Shown: positions 33,242 through 41,483, counted from the first letter of the stretch. The stretch: 64,000 nt of DNA from Salinilacustrithrix flava (GCA_024128875.1 JAMYFF010000001.1:930001-994000); one strand, 5' to 3'. Made by a program: numbers and translations. The notes: generated from the letters alone by a model not told the origin.

Positions 33242-33796
33242 TCAGGCGGAGCGCACGGCGACGTCGCGTCGCCGCCCGTGGCGGCCCGAGGCCGTGGCGG
33301 CGTCGAGGAGGCGCACGGCGATGCGGGAGCGGGTCGGGTCGTCGAGCGGACCCCGCACCGTCGCCACGATCTGCTCGCACACGGCGTCGCGGTGCAGGAC
33401 GACGTCGCCGTCGTCGATGCCCATCTCGGCGAGCACCTGCTGCAGGGCGACCTGGACCGTGGCGGTGACGTGGTCGTCGCCCAGCTCGGCGACGCGGGCC
33501 AGGGCCGAACCGAGATCGGGGTGGGTGACGTCGTGGCGGCCGAGGGACACCACCGGCACGCCGGCCCGTCGGGCGCAGACCGTGCCGGCCGAGGGGGCGT
33601 CCTGGGGGTGCTGGAGCGCGGTGATGGCGAGATCGGCGCCCTCGTCGAGCGGGCACCGGTGCTCGACCAGGCCACGGCAGGTCAGGGGCGACGCCGGGTC
33701 GGGGAGGCACAGGTCCACGATCTCGTGGCCGTCCGTGCGGAGGCCCTCGGCCACCGTGGTGCTGGTGTCGGAGCGGTCGGTCAGCATGATCCGCAT
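33242..33796 (-). CDS. Hypothetical protein in DevRS region
   Basis: A 184-residue soluble protein. The N-terminal half has an alternating strand/helix pattern (MRIMLTDRSDTSTTVAEGL, ADLAITALQHPQDAPSAG, GVPVVSLGRHDV) like a nucleotide-binding or receiver-like fold without a clear phospho-Asp; the second half starts VATVQVAL-like helices and ends in a basic segment (ASGRHGRRRDVAVRSA). Three Cys lie in the first half (residues about 30-75). No family recognised. It diverges from the pirin gene over a gap holding a DosR-box-like site 73 bp before its start, so stress or redox control is a reasonable inference. Confidence 0.6.
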   Translation of the reverse strand: MRIMLTDRSDTSTTVAEGLRTDGHEIVDLCLPDPASPLTCRGLVEHRCPLDEGADLAITALQHPQDAPSAGTVCARRAGVPVVSLGRHDVTHPDLGSALARVAELGDDHVTATVQVALQQVLAEMGIDDGDVVLHRDAVCEQIVATVRGPLDDPTRSRIAVRLLDAATASGRHGRRRDVAVRSA

Positions 33797-33868
33797 CGGA
33801 GGTCCCCCCTGGTCGCGTCGGTGCGTCTGTTCGCCGACATCGTCGGCGGCGCCGCGGGCCGGGCAACA

Positions 33869-33882
33869 GGGTCCAAGGTCCC
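33869..33882. promoter_or_regulatory. DosR-box-like palindrome between unknown gene and pirin
   Basis: GGGTCCAAGGTCCC with 5 of 7 dyad pairs, differing from the 32500 site only at the two central-left positions. It is in the 166-bp divergent gap, 81 bp upstream of the pirin start and 73 bp upstream of the 33796 gene. Confidence 0.5.
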
Positions 33883-33962
33883 TGGTCACCCGGGCAGCGG
33901 GAATGTTGTACATGCAACTACTGTTGGAGCGAGGTGAACACCGACCGACCGAGAGGTGCGCC

Positions 33963-34709
33963 ATGAACGCCCCGACCACCGACCTGCGCCGAGCCGACGA
34001 GCGGTTCCACACCCGGATCTCCTGGCTCGACTCCCGCCACAGCTTCAGCTTCGGCGGGCACTACGACCCCGCCGAGGTCGGCCACGGCCTGCTCATCGTG
34101 TCCAACGACGACCGGGTCGCGGCCGGCAGCGGGTTCTCCACCCACCCCCACCGCGACATGGAGATCGTGACCTGGGTGCTCGACGGGGAGCTGGAGCACC
34201 GCGACTCCGAGGGCAACGAGGGTGTGATCTACCCGGGCCTCGCCCAGCGCATGAGCGCCGGGAGCGGCATCATGCACTCCGAGATGAACCACTCCTCCAC
34301 GGCCGACGTGCACTTCGTGCAGATGTGGGTGCCGCCGCACGAGCGCGGGATCACGCCGGGCTACGAGCAGCTGGACCTCAACGCCGAGCTCGACGCCGGC
34401 GGCCTGGTGCCGGTCGCCTCCGGACGGGGCCACGAGAGCGCCATCTCGATCCACCAGCAGCACGCCGCCATGTGGGTCGCCCGCCTGGAGGCGGGGCGCT
34501 CGGTGGACCTGCCCGCCTCACCGTTCGTGCACCTGTTCGTGGCGCGCGGGGCAGTGGAGCTGAGCCAGACCGACGGCGCCCCCGGCGAGCCGCTGGCCCT
34601 CGCAGCGGGTGATGCCGCTCGCTTGCGCGACGCCGGGCACCCGGTGGTCACCGCGACCGAGCGGTCCGAGGTCATCGTGTGGGAGTCCGACCTGGAGGTC
34701 CGGCGATGA
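33963..34709 (+). CDS. Pirin family protein
   Basis: A 248-residue bicupin. RFHTRISWLDSRHSFSFGGH opens the family pattern; the metal site is HPHRDME plus the His and Glu of SGIMHSEMNHS; WVPPHERGITPGYEQL follows. Pirins include quercetinase-like dioxygenases and redox-dependent regulators; iron binding is likely, function here unknown. GAGAGGTGCGCC precedes ATG 33963. Its stop overlaps the VOC gene start by 4 bp, so the two are co-translated. An upstream DosR-box-like site suggests hypoxia or redox control. Confidence 0.9.
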   Translation: MNAPTTDLRRADERFHTRISWLDSRHSFSFGGHYDPAEVGHGLLIVSNDDRVAAGSGFSTHPHRDMEIVTWVLDGELEHRDSEGNEGVIYPGLAQRMSAGSGIMHSEMNHSSTADVHFVQMWVPPHERGITPGYEQLDLNAELDAGGLVPVASGRGHESAISIHQQHAAMWVARLEAGRSVDLPASPFVHLFVARGAVELSQTDGAPGEPLALAAGDAARLRDAGHPVVTATERSEVIVWESDLEVRR

Positions 34710-35269
34710 CCGACGTGCCCGAAGCCGGCAGCGCCGGCACCGCCTCCCCGGACGCCATGCGCGCCGCCGAGACCGACCACGGCGACGCCGTCGACCGGAC
34801 GGCCGAGTGGCAGCGGCTGCGCGAGCGGCACCTGGAGGCAGGCCCGGGCCGGCGCATGTCCTCCGCCCGGGGCGTGCACCACGTCGCGCTGATCTCCGGC
34901 GACCTCGAGCGGACCATCGAGTTCTACTCGGGCCTGCTCGAGTTCCCGCTCGTCGAGCTGTTCGAGAACCGCGACTACCGCGGTTCCACCCACTTCTTCT
35001 TCGACATCGGCTCCGGCAACACCCTCGCCTTCTTCGACTTCCCCGGGCTCGACCTCGGGCCGTACGCCGAGGTGCTCGGCGGCCTCCACCACCTCGCCAT
35101 CTCCGTCGACCCCCTCCGGTGGGAGCGCCTCAAGGGCAAGCTCGACGATGCCGGCATCGAGTACCAGCACGAGAGCGGCTCCTCGTTGTACTTCCGCGGT
35201 CCCGATGGCGAGCGCCTCGAGCTCATCTCGGACCCGCTCGGCGAGATGTACGGCGAGGTCATCGGCTGA
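34706..35269 (+). CDS. VOC (glyoxalase/bleomycin-resistance) superfamily protein
   Basis: A 187-residue protein with an extended N-terminus (about 50 residues, acidic then basic) and one VOC module pair. GVHHVALISGDLERTIEFYS gives the first metal-His, GLHHLAISVD a second and GERLELISDP the Glu, enough for a divalent metal site. It could be a lyase, isomerase or dioxygenase. Start ATG overlaps the pirin stop by 4 bp; coupling with pirin suggests a joint oxidative or detoxification role. Confidence 0.85.
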   Translation: MTDVPEAGSAGTASPDAMRAAETDHGDAVDRTAEWQRLRERHLEAGPGRRMSSARGVHHVALISGDLERTIEFYSGLLEFPLVELFENRDYRGSTHFFFDIGSGNTLAFFDFPGLDLGPYAEVLGGLHHLAISVDPLRWERLKGKLDDAGIEYQHESGSSLYFRGPDGERLELISDPLGEMYGEVIG

Positions 35270-35323
35270 GCCTCCGCCCGACGTCGAGTCGGGGTGCGTG
35301 CCCGCCTCGTTAGCGTGCCCGCC

Positions 35324-36853
35324 ATGTCCGACGAGAAGCCGACCGACGACGACGCCACCACGCCGAAGCTGCCGAAGGGCGCCACCACCGCTGCGGCGTG
35401 GACGACCCCCGACGGGGGCAGCCTGCCCTACACGGCCGAGGCCACGTGGATGGCCCTCCGCGATGACGACGACGAGCCGATCGCCGACATCTTCTCGGTC
35501 TCCTACCTCGTCGACGACGCCGGGCCAGCCCGCCCGGTCACCTTCGTGTTCAACGGCGGTCCCGGCGCGTCGTCGGCCTACCTGCACGTCGGTGCCCTCG
35601 GCCCGCGACGCGTCGGCTTCGACGAGCGCGGCATGCCGCTCGCGCCGCCGACCGCGCTCGTCGACAACGACGAGTCGTGGCTGGCCTTCACCGACCTCGT
35701 CTTCGTCGACCCCGTCGGCACCGGCTGGAGCCGCATCGTCAAGGACGACGCGGCGAAGGGCGGCGGGAAGGACGTCGACGGCGGCAAGGGCAAGGGCAAG
35801 GACGCCGAGGACGGCCGCGACCCGAAGGCGTTCTTCGGCGTGAACAAGGACCTGGACTCCCTCACCGAGCTGATGGCCCGATGGCTGTCGGGCCACGACC
35901 GGTGGGCGTCGCCGGTGTTCGTGGCCGGCGAGTCCTACGGCGGGTTCCGGGCCGCCAAGCTCGCCCGCCTCGCCAACGAGCGGGGCATCGGGTTGAACGG
36001 GACGATCCTCATCTCCCCGGCCCTGGAGTTCGCGCTGCTCGACCCCTCCGACTACGACGTCCTCCCGTGGGTCGACCTGGTGCCCACCATGGCGCTGGCC
36101 GCCCACCACCACGGCCGCAGCCGGGCCTTCCCGTCCGACGCCACGCCGGGTGCGGTCCGCCAGGCCGCGGAGGACTTCGCCACCGGCCCCTACGCCACCG
36201 CCCTCATCCGGGGTGCCTCGATGCCCCCGGCCGAGCGGGCCGAGGTCGTGACCCGGATGGCCGACCTGCTCGGCCTGCCCGAGGAGGTCGTCGACCAGCA
36301 CGAGTGCCGGATCTCGATCACCCGGTTCGCGCGGGAGCTGCTGCGCGACGAGGGCACGGTCATCGGCCTCTACGACGCCACCGCCACCGGGCGGGACCCC
36401 TTCCCCGACCGGGACGGCATGGCCTGGCCCGACCCGACGCTGAGCGGCATCGAGCGGGTGTTCAACGCCGGCATCAACGCCCGGCTCCGCACCGAGCTCG
36501 GCGTGCGCACCGACCGCGAGTACCACCTGCTCTCGATGGCGGTGAACAAGGACTGGAAGATCGACTTCGACCAGCACGCCCTCGAGAGCCAGGTCGGTGC
36601 CACCGACGACCTGCGCTACGGCATGGCGCTCAACCCGCACATGAAGGTGTTCCTCACCCACGGCCTCTACGACATGGTCACGCCGTACTTCGCGTCCGAG
36701 CGCATCCGGAACCTGCTGCGGCTCGACGAGGCGACGGCCGCATCGCTCACCGTGGCGCACTTCGCCGGCGGGCACATGTTCTACGCCTGGGAGGACAGCC
36801 GCACCGCGTTCCGCGACGCCATCGCCGAGTTCTACGCCGGCGCCCTCGGCTGA
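35324..36853 (+). CDS. S10 family serine carboxypeptidase-like peptidase
   Basis: A 509-residue alpha/beta hydrolase. VTFVFNGGPGASSAYLHVG is the oxyanion region, VFVAGESYGGFR holds the Ser nucleophile, THGLYDMVTPYF the Asp, and AHFAGGHMFY the His, so the S10 triad is complete. VDPVGTGWSR is also typical. No signal peptide is visible, unlike many family members. An unusual Lys/Gly-rich insert (about residues 143-168, GGKGKGKDAEDGRD) lies before the FGVNKDLDSL helix. ATG 35324 follows a 54-bp gap after the VOC gene. Confidence 0.88.
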   Translation: MSDEKPTDDDATTPKLPKGATTAAAWTTPDGGSLPYTAEATWMALRDDDDEPIADIFSVSYLVDDAGPARPVTFVFNGGPGASSAYLHVGALGPRRVGFDERGMPLAPPTALVDNDESWLAFTDLVFVDPVGTGWSRIVKDDAAKGGGKDVDGGKGKGKDAEDGRDPKAFFGVNKDLDSLTELMARWLSGHDRWASPVFVAGESYGGFRAAKLARLANERGIGLNGTILISPALEFALLDPSDYDVLPWVDLVPTMALAAHHHGRSRAFPSDATPGAVRQAAEDFATGPYATALIRGASMPPAERAEVVTRMADLLGLPEEVVDQHECRISITRFARELLRDEGTVIGLYDATATGRDPFPDRDGMAWPDPTLSGIERVFNAGINARLRTELGVRTDREYHLLSMAVNKDWKIDFDQHALESQVGATDDLRYGMALNPHMKVFLTHGLYDMVTPYFASERIRNLLRLDEATAASLTVAHFAGGHMFYAWEDSRTAFRDAIAEFYAGALG

Positions 36854-36857
36854 CCGG

Positions 36858-38189
36858 TCAGGGCAGCGGCTTCTCGAAGAACCGCTGCGCGTACGGGTTG
36901 TCGTTGTAGCGCTCGACCTCGGCGTACCCGGACCCCTCGTACAGGGCGATCGCCTCGGTGAGCTCCCCGTTGGTGTCGAGGCGCACGAGCCGGTGCCCGA
37001 GGGCGGCGCTGCGGGCCTCGAGCTCGGTCAGCAGCCGTCGTCCCAGGCCCTGGCCGCGCACGTCGCCGGCCACCCACATGCGCTTGATCTCGCCGACGCC
37101 GTCGCCGATCGTCTGGACGCCGCCGCAGGCCACGACCCGGTCGTCCTGGCGGGCGATCAGGAAGGCGCCGGCCGGAGCAGCGAGGGCGTCGGCGTCGCCG
37201 GTTCGGGCGTCGCCGGCATCGAACCCGGTGGGGAAGCGCCGGTCGAGCTCGTCGACATATGCCGCCATCGCCGCCTGGGCATCGGGCGCGTGCGGATGGA
37301 CCTCCTCGAAGCGCACCGGGGACCGATTCGTCGGCGATTCGTCGCGACGAATCGCCGACGAATCGTCGCCCAGGGACGCCAGCCGCTCCGTGGCCAGCTT
37401 CACCATCGGCACCAGGCGGTAGGGGTCGGGCCAGACGGCAGTGCGGATCCCGGCGGCGGCGATCGGCTCGGCGCACACGGGCCCGACGCACACCGGGAGC
37501 ACGATGCCGTCGTTGCAGGCGGCGACGAGCTCGTCGAGGACGCCCTCCTCAGCGGCGACCTCGAGCAGGAACCGCACGGCGGGCTGGCTGGTGAAGGTGA
37601 CGGCATCCACGCCGCGGCGGGCGATGCGGTGGGCCAGGTCGCGGACGGGGGCCTCGTCGTCAGGCCGGCGCCAGCGGTACACGGGCACCTCGGTGACCTG
37701 GTCGGCCATGGCCACCAGCTCGGCGGTGGAGGGGTGGTCCTCCGGGTCGAAGAGCTGGACGACGACGGACGCGCCGGCGATGCCGTCCTGCGCTTCCAGC
37801 CACGCCACGACCTCTGGCATGGACTCGCCCGGCGCCCGCCACCGGACCTCGAGGCCCCGCTGGCGGCAGGCGGACTGCGCCTTCGGACCCCGGGCCACGA
37901 CCAGGCTGGTGCCGAGGGCGCGGATCAGCGCGTCACCGAGATCCCAGGCGTCGGCCGCCTCGAACCAGAGGCGCATGCCGAACCCGGTGGTGGCCACCAC
38001 CCAGTCGGGCGGGTCGGCGATGACGGCCTCGGTGGTGGCCCGAAGCGCGGCGTCGCCGGTGAGATCGACGGTGTGGACCGTGGTGGCCACGACCACCTCG
38101 GCGCCGCGCTTGCGGAACAGGTCCGCCTGCTCCTCGGCGCGGCGCTCCGCGGTCACGGCCACGGTGCGGCCGGTGAGGTCGACCGCCAC
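36858..38189 (-). CDS. HemD-like (uroporphyrinogen-III synthase) domain fused to GNAT acetyltransferase
   Basis: A 443-residue two-domain protein. Residues 1-about 268 match uroporphyrinogen-III synthase (DLTGRTVAVTAERRAEE, VVATTGFGMRLWFEAA, RRGVDAVTFTSQPAVRF, VCVGPVCAEPIAAAG). Residues about 292-443 form a GNAT domain with the acetyl-CoA motif WVAGDVRGQGLGRRLL and YEGSGYAEVERYNDNP. The join (residues 276-289) is encoded by a perfect 42-bp palindrome. Some actinobacterial HemD-like proteins carry a C-terminal winged-helix domain instead (from memory), so this may be a regulatory or specialised paralogue rather than the housekeeping enzyme. It follows the thioredoxin gene by 9 bp, last in a dsbB-trx operon. 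An internal GTG at the GNAT start could allow separate translation. Confidence 0.82.
   Translation of the reverse strand: MAVDLTGRTVAVTAERRAEEQADLFRKRGAEVVVATTVHTVDLTGDAALRATTEAVIADPPDWVVATTGFGMRLWFEAADAWDLGDALIRALGTSLVVARGPKAQSACRQRGLEVRWRAPGESMPEVVAWLEAQDGIAGASVVVQLFDPEDHPSTAELVAMADQVTEVPVYRWRRPDDEAPVRDLAHRIARRGVDAVTFTSQPAVRFLLEVAAEEGVLDELVAACNDGIVLPVCVGPVCAEPIAAAGIRTAVWPDPYRLVPMVKLATERLASLGDDSSAIRRDESPTNRSPVRFEEVHPHAPDAQAAMAAYVDELDRRFPTGFDAGDARTGDADALAAPAGAFLIARQDDRVVACGGVQTIGDGVGEIKRMWVAGDVRGQGLGRRLLTELEARSAALGHRLVRLDTNGELTEAIALYEGSGYAEVERYNDNPYAQRFFEKPLP
37324..37365. repeat. Perfect 42-bp palindrome inside HemD-GNAT gene
   Basis: Two 21-bp arms meet with no spacer; each arm is itself two direct copies of CGATTCGTCG separated by one G. 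It encodes D276 to R289, exactly the interdomain linker. It is AT-richer than its flanks and could extrude as a cruciform or be a regulator site or an inserted palindromic element. Confidence 0.9.
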
Positions 38190-38198
38190 GGTCGGGTC

Positions 38199-38861
38199 TC
38201 AGCCCACCTGGGCGACGAAGTCCCGCAGCCCGTCGAGGCCGAGGCCACCCGCGTTGCGGTCGACGATGTTGCCGTCCCCGTCGACCAGCACCAGGTACGG
38301 GTAGGAGGTCAGGCCGAACGCGCTGGCTGCCGTGCCGTTCTCGTCGTCGAGCAGGACGCGACCGGTCCAGCCCTCGCTGTCGATCCACGGGCCGGGCGGG
38401 TAGTTGGGGGCGGACTCGTCGGTGCCGGTGAGGACCACGACGGCGTCGAGCTCGTCGAGGTCGCCCGACTCGGCCAGCTCCACCAGCTCGGGCAGCTCGG
38501 CCTGGCAGTGCGGGCACCAGTGGGCCATGAAGGCGATCAGGGTCGGCTGGTCGAACCCGACGGCGGTGCCCTGGCCGGCCGGCGAGACCCCTTCGAGGGT
38601 GGGTGCCGCCGTGCCGACGGCCGGGTCGTCGCCGCCCTCGGGCAGCGGCGGCAGCTGGGCGCCGGTGGCGGAGATGCCGGCGGTGGCCAGCAGCTGGCCC
38701 CCGTCGACGCCGCCCTCCGCGCCGTCGTCCCCGCCGCTCGAGGCGAGCAGGGCGATGCCGACCGCGACGACGAGGATCACGCCGAGGACGATGAAGGGCG
38801 TGTAGGACCGGCGACTGGCGACCGGTCCGCCCGGGCGCGGACGCTGCTTGGTGGTGCTCAT
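38199..38861 (-). CDS. Membrane-anchored thioredoxin-like protein
   Basis: A 220-residue protein: N-terminal TM (about 22-41), low-complexity Gly/Asp linker, then a TlpA/DsbE-like thioredoxin fold with active site W115-C116-P-H-C119 and the later cis-Pro in LTSYPYLVLVDGDG. The WCPHC site and extracytoplasmic location fit a DsbA/DsbE-type oxidoreductase. ATG overlaps the dsbB stop by 4 bp, so the pair likely forms an envelope disulfide relay. Confidence 0.88.
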   Translation of the reverse strand: MSTTKQRPRPGGPVASRRSYTPFIVLGVILVVAVGIALLASSGGDDGAEGGVDGGQLLATAGISATGAQLPPLPEGGDDPAVGTAAPTLEGVSPAGQGTAVGFDQPTLIAFMAHWCPHCQAELPELVELAESGDLDELDAVVVLTGTDESAPNYPPGPWIDSEGWTGRVLLDDENGTAASAFGLTSYPYLVLVDGDGNIVDRNAGGLGLDGLRDFVAQVG

Positions 38862-39457
38862 GGGGTGGGTCCTCCGACGGGGGTGCTCGACTGGAGATCG
38901 TAGGGGTGCGGCTCGTCGTCCCGGCCGCGGCGGTCCGTGCGGTCGACCAGCAGCGCCAGTCCGACGAGGACGAGCGTCACCGTGGCCAGGCGCGGGATCG
39001 TGAAGAAGCCGATGCCCTCCACCCAGCGCACGGTGCACGGGACGGCGGCGTCGCACGCGCCGGTGTCGAGGTCCGGGAACGTCTCGATGGCCACGTGCCA
39101 AAGGTTGACGACCAGGCCGAGGCCGACGAGGACCAGCCCGGCGAGGCGGAGGTCGGGGCTGCCGTGGCGGCGCAGGGCCCGGATCCCCAGGACGACCACC
39201 AGCGGGTAGATGGCGATGCGCTGGTACCAGCACAGCTCGCACGGGGGGAAGCCGGCCGACTCGGAGAACCACAGGCTCCCACCGGTGGCGATGGCGGCGA
39301 CGAGCCAGGCGCTGATCCGGCCGTGCTGGTCGACGAGCTCGCGCACCAGCTCACGGGTCGGTCGGTGGACGGCCGCGGCGATGCCGGCGAGCGCCACCCC
39401 GACCACGGCCATGGCGGCCATCGCACCGAACACGTCGGCCACCTGGGTTGCGTCCAT
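38858..39457 (-). CDS. dsbB: Disulfide bond formation protein DsbB
   Basis: A 199-residue membrane protein with about five hydrophobic segments. The quinone-proximal pair is C73-C76 (PPCELCWYQR) and the second periplasmic-loop pair is C135 and C141 (GACDAAVPC). It should reoxidise its partner thiol oxidase, here the overlapping thioredoxin-like gene, and pass electrons to quinone. ATG 39457 is the first Met before TM1; the tail beyond residue 180 is hydrophilic. First gene of the dsbB-trx-hemD/GNAT operon and divergent from a nitroreductase. Confidence 0.9.
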   Translation of the reverse strand: MDATQVADVFGAMAAMAVVGVALAGIAAAVHRPTRELVRELVDQHGRISAWLVAAIATGGSLWFSESAGFPPCELCWYQRIAIYPLVVVLGIRALRRHGSPDLRLAGLVLVGLGLVVNLWHVAIETFPDLDTGACDAAVPCTVRWVEGIGFFTIPRLATVTLVLVGLALLVDRTDRRGRDDEPHPYDLQSSTPVGGPTP

Positions 39458-39520
39458 TCCGTGCTCCGGTCGGGGGGAAGCGGGCACGATGACGATTGCA
39501 CCGGTGCGACACGGTCGACA

Positions 39521-39546
39521 ACCGACCAAAGTCACGAATGATCGGT
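39521..39546. promoter_or_regulatory. Imperfect operator-like repeat upstream of nitroreductase
   Basis: ACCGACCA and TGATCGGT (one mismatch in 8, 10-bp spacer) lie 36-61 bp before the nitroreductase start in the divergent gap with dsbB. A perfect 10-bp palindrome GCACCGGTGC is at 39498-39507. Confidence 0.3.
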
Positions 39547-39581
39547 CAGACTCGGGGTCACACGACCGAACGGGGGAACCG

Positions 39582-40241
39582 GTGGACCTGTACCAGGCGA
39601 TGAGCACGCAGCGGACGGTCCGACGTCTGCGACCGGACCCGATCCCCGACGACGTGCTCGAGCGGGTGCTGCAAGCGGCGTGCTGGGCGCCGACCGGCGG
39701 GAACCAGCAGCCGTGGCGGGTCGTCGTCGTCACCGATGACGAGGGCAAGTCCGGTCTCCAGGCGATCTACCAGCCGGAGTGGGACCGCTACGTCGCCGGC
39801 TTCATGGCGCGCCTCGAGGGCCTCCCGGACGAGCAGCTCGAACCGTGGCGCAAGATCGCCGCCGCCGGCGACCACCTCGCGCAGCACCTGGCCGAGGCGC
39901 CCGCGATCCTGGTCTTCTGCGCCGATCCGTCGCAGATGGCGATCACCGACGCCCGGCTCGACCGGATCAGCATCGTCGGCGGCGGCTCGGTCTACCCGGC
40001 GGTGCAGAACCTGCTGCTGGCGTGCGTGGCCGAGGGCCTCGGCTGCGCGATCACCACGTTGCACTGCCGCCGCGAGGACGACGTGCGAGCCCTCCTCGAC
40101 ATCCCCGACGGGTGGGCCACGGCCGCGATGGTGCCCATCGGCTACCCGGTCCTCGGAGGGCACGGGCCCATCACCCGGCAGCCGCCGTCCCGCCTCGCCC
40201 ACCGGGACCGCTTCGGCGCCCCGTGGCCCGGCGTCAGCTGA
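39582..40241 (+). CDS. Nitroreductase family protein
   Basis: A 219-residue FMN-dependent nitroreductase-like protein. MSTQRTVRRLRPDPIPDDVL carries the Arg that contacts FMN phosphate, CWAPTGGNQQPWRVVVV the substrate/FMN loop, and SVYPAVQNLLLACVAEGLGC with LHCRREDDVRALLDIP the rest of the fold. It should transfer hydride from NAD(P)H or F420H2 to nitro, quinone or similar compounds. GTG 39582 has GGGGGAACC upstream. It converges on the next gene with an 8-bp overlap. Confidence 0.87.
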   Translation: MDLYQAMSTQRTVRRLRPDPIPDDVLERVLQAACWAPTGGNQQPWRVVVVTDDEGKSGLQAIYQPEWDRYVAGFMARLEGLPDEQLEPWRKIAAAGDHLAQHLAEAPAILVFCADPSQMAITDARLDRISIVGGGSVYPAVQNLLLACVAEGLGCAITTLHCRREDDVRALLDIPDGWATAAMVPIGYPVLGGHGPITRQPPSRLAHRDRFGAPWPGVS

Positions 40242-41076
40242 CGACGATGATGAAGGTGCGCGAGAAGCTGTTGGTGTAGGGGCTCTCGCACCCGTCGGCG
40301 AGGTGGGTGGCGATGTTGCCGCCGATGGTCACCTCGTGCTCGCCGGGCGTCTCGAACACGATGGTCCGCTGGAGCGAGATGCGCTCCCGGCTCGGTGCCG
40401 GCGGGTCGTGGGGGCCCGTGCGGTCGCAGGCGGTCGCCAGGACCTCGCAGCTCGAGGTGTTGACGACGGCCGGGTCGGTGACGAACCAGTTGAGGCACGC
40501 CCCCTCGGCATCGGGTCCGGCCGGGTCGATGTAGTCCACCGCGAAGGTCACCGGTTCGCCGGCGGTGGCGGTGACGGGCGTGGACACGGCGTAGACCTCG
40601 ACGTCGTAGTCGCCGGGTTGCGGGTCCCAGGAGAAGTCGCCGCAGGACGGGTCGGTGCTGTTGCGGCACACCGTGGTGGGCGGTGCCGTCGGGGCCGGCG
40701 CGCTCGTCGTCGGCGGGGCCGTCGGCGCCGGCGTGGGTGTGGGCGTGGCCGGTGCCGGGGCGGCCGGTGCCGGCGCGGCGGTGGTGACCGGCGTGTCGGC
40801 ATCGGGATCGGCGTCGGCGTCGGCGTCGACGTCGGGGTCGCGCTCGGTCGTCTCGCCGAGCACCTCGGGGGCCTCGCTGGTGGTGGTGGTCGTGGGGCGC
40901 GGCGGGACGCGCCGGGTGGCCTCCGTGGTGCTGGTCGACCCGTCGACGTCGACGAAGGATCGCTCGTCGTCGCCGCCGATGTTGCTCATCACGGTGACGG
41001 TCAGCAGCGACAGCGCGGCGACCACCGCGACCGCGGCCACCACGGGGACAGAGGCGCGCCAGCGTTGGGAGAGCAC
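40234..41076 (-). CDS. Membrane-anchored extracellular protein, Thr/Pro/Ala linker
   Basis: A 280-residue protein: short basic start, TM about 11-31, Thr/Pro/Ala/Asp low-complexity linker (about 45-135, including DADADADPDAD), and an external domain of about 145 residues with four or five Cys (CRNSTDPSCGDFSW, EGACLNWF, SSCEVLATACDR). The domain is beta-rich (DYDVEVYAVSTPVTATAGEPVTFAVDYIDP, ERISLQRTIVFETPGEHEVTIGGNI) and looks immunoglobulin-like. No family recognised; GTG start. Confidence 0.65.
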   Translation of the reverse strand: MLSQRWRASVPVVAAVAVVAALSLLTVTVMSNIGGDDERSFVDVDGSTSTTEATRRVPPRPTTTTTSEAPEVLGETTERDPDVDADADADPDADTPVTTAAPAPAAPAPATPTPTPAPTAPPTTSAPAPTAPPTTVCRNSTDPSCGDFSWDPQPGDYDVEVYAVSTPVTATAGEPVTFAVDYIDPAGPDAEGACLNWFVTDPAVVNTSSCEVLATACDRTGPHDPPAPSRERISLQRTIVFETPGEHEVTIGGNIATHLADGCESPYTNSFSRTFIIVVS

Positions 41077-41098
41077 GCAGGAAGTGTACGCGGCCGTG

Positions 41099-41389
41099 TC
41101 AGGTCTTCAGGCCAGGGGGCGCCGATCCGGTGGCCGCCTCCCAGCCCGCCGCGGCGGCGCGCTGGCTGATCACCCGGGCGAGGCCGGCGCCCACGCCCGC
41201 TGCGATGCCCCACTGCACGGCGGTCGACCAGGCGACGCGCCGGTCGGCCGGGTTGAACGGTGGCCCGGTGGCGTCGTCGCCGGCGGGCCACAGGGCCTGG
41301 AGCAGCTTGCGGGTGGCGATGGCGCCGACCACGGCGCTCACCTTGGACAGGGCGGCCCAGCGGACGCGTTCAGAGCGGGTGTCAGCCAT
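41099..41389 (-). CDS. DUF4235 domain protein
   Basis: A 96-residue small membrane protein: VGAIATRKLLQALWP helix, FNPADRRVAW turn, then WGIAAGVGAGLARVISQRAAAAGWEAATG. This order matches DUF4235 proteins common in actinobacteria; function unknown. ATG 41389 is in a 127-bp gap divergent from the GGDEF gene. Confidence 0.82.
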   Translation of the reverse strand: MADTRSERVRWAALSKVSAVVGAIATRKLLQALWPAGDDATGPPFNPADRRVAWSTAVQWGIAAGVGAGLARVISQRAAAAGWEAATGSAPPGLKT

Positions 41390-41454
41390 GGCAGGGCCCT
41401 ACCCAGCTCCCGCCCCGGCCGCCACGAATGCCGACTCGTCACTCTATGACGGTA

Positions 41455-41483
41455 TTGCCCCACATTGCGTAGTGAGTTACGCT
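41455..41483 (+). promoter_or_regulatory. Candidate sigma-70-like promoter for GGDEF gene
   Basis: TTGCCC (41455-41460), 17-bp spacer, TACGCT (41478-41483), in a locally AT-richer stretch, 33 bp before the GGDEF start at 41517. Confidence 0.35.

Noticed and set aside
37324..37365. Palindrome read as a transcription terminator separating hemD and a GNAT gene
   Set aside because: The frame is continuous through it, there is no stop codon or T-tract, and no ribosome site precedes the GNAT part.
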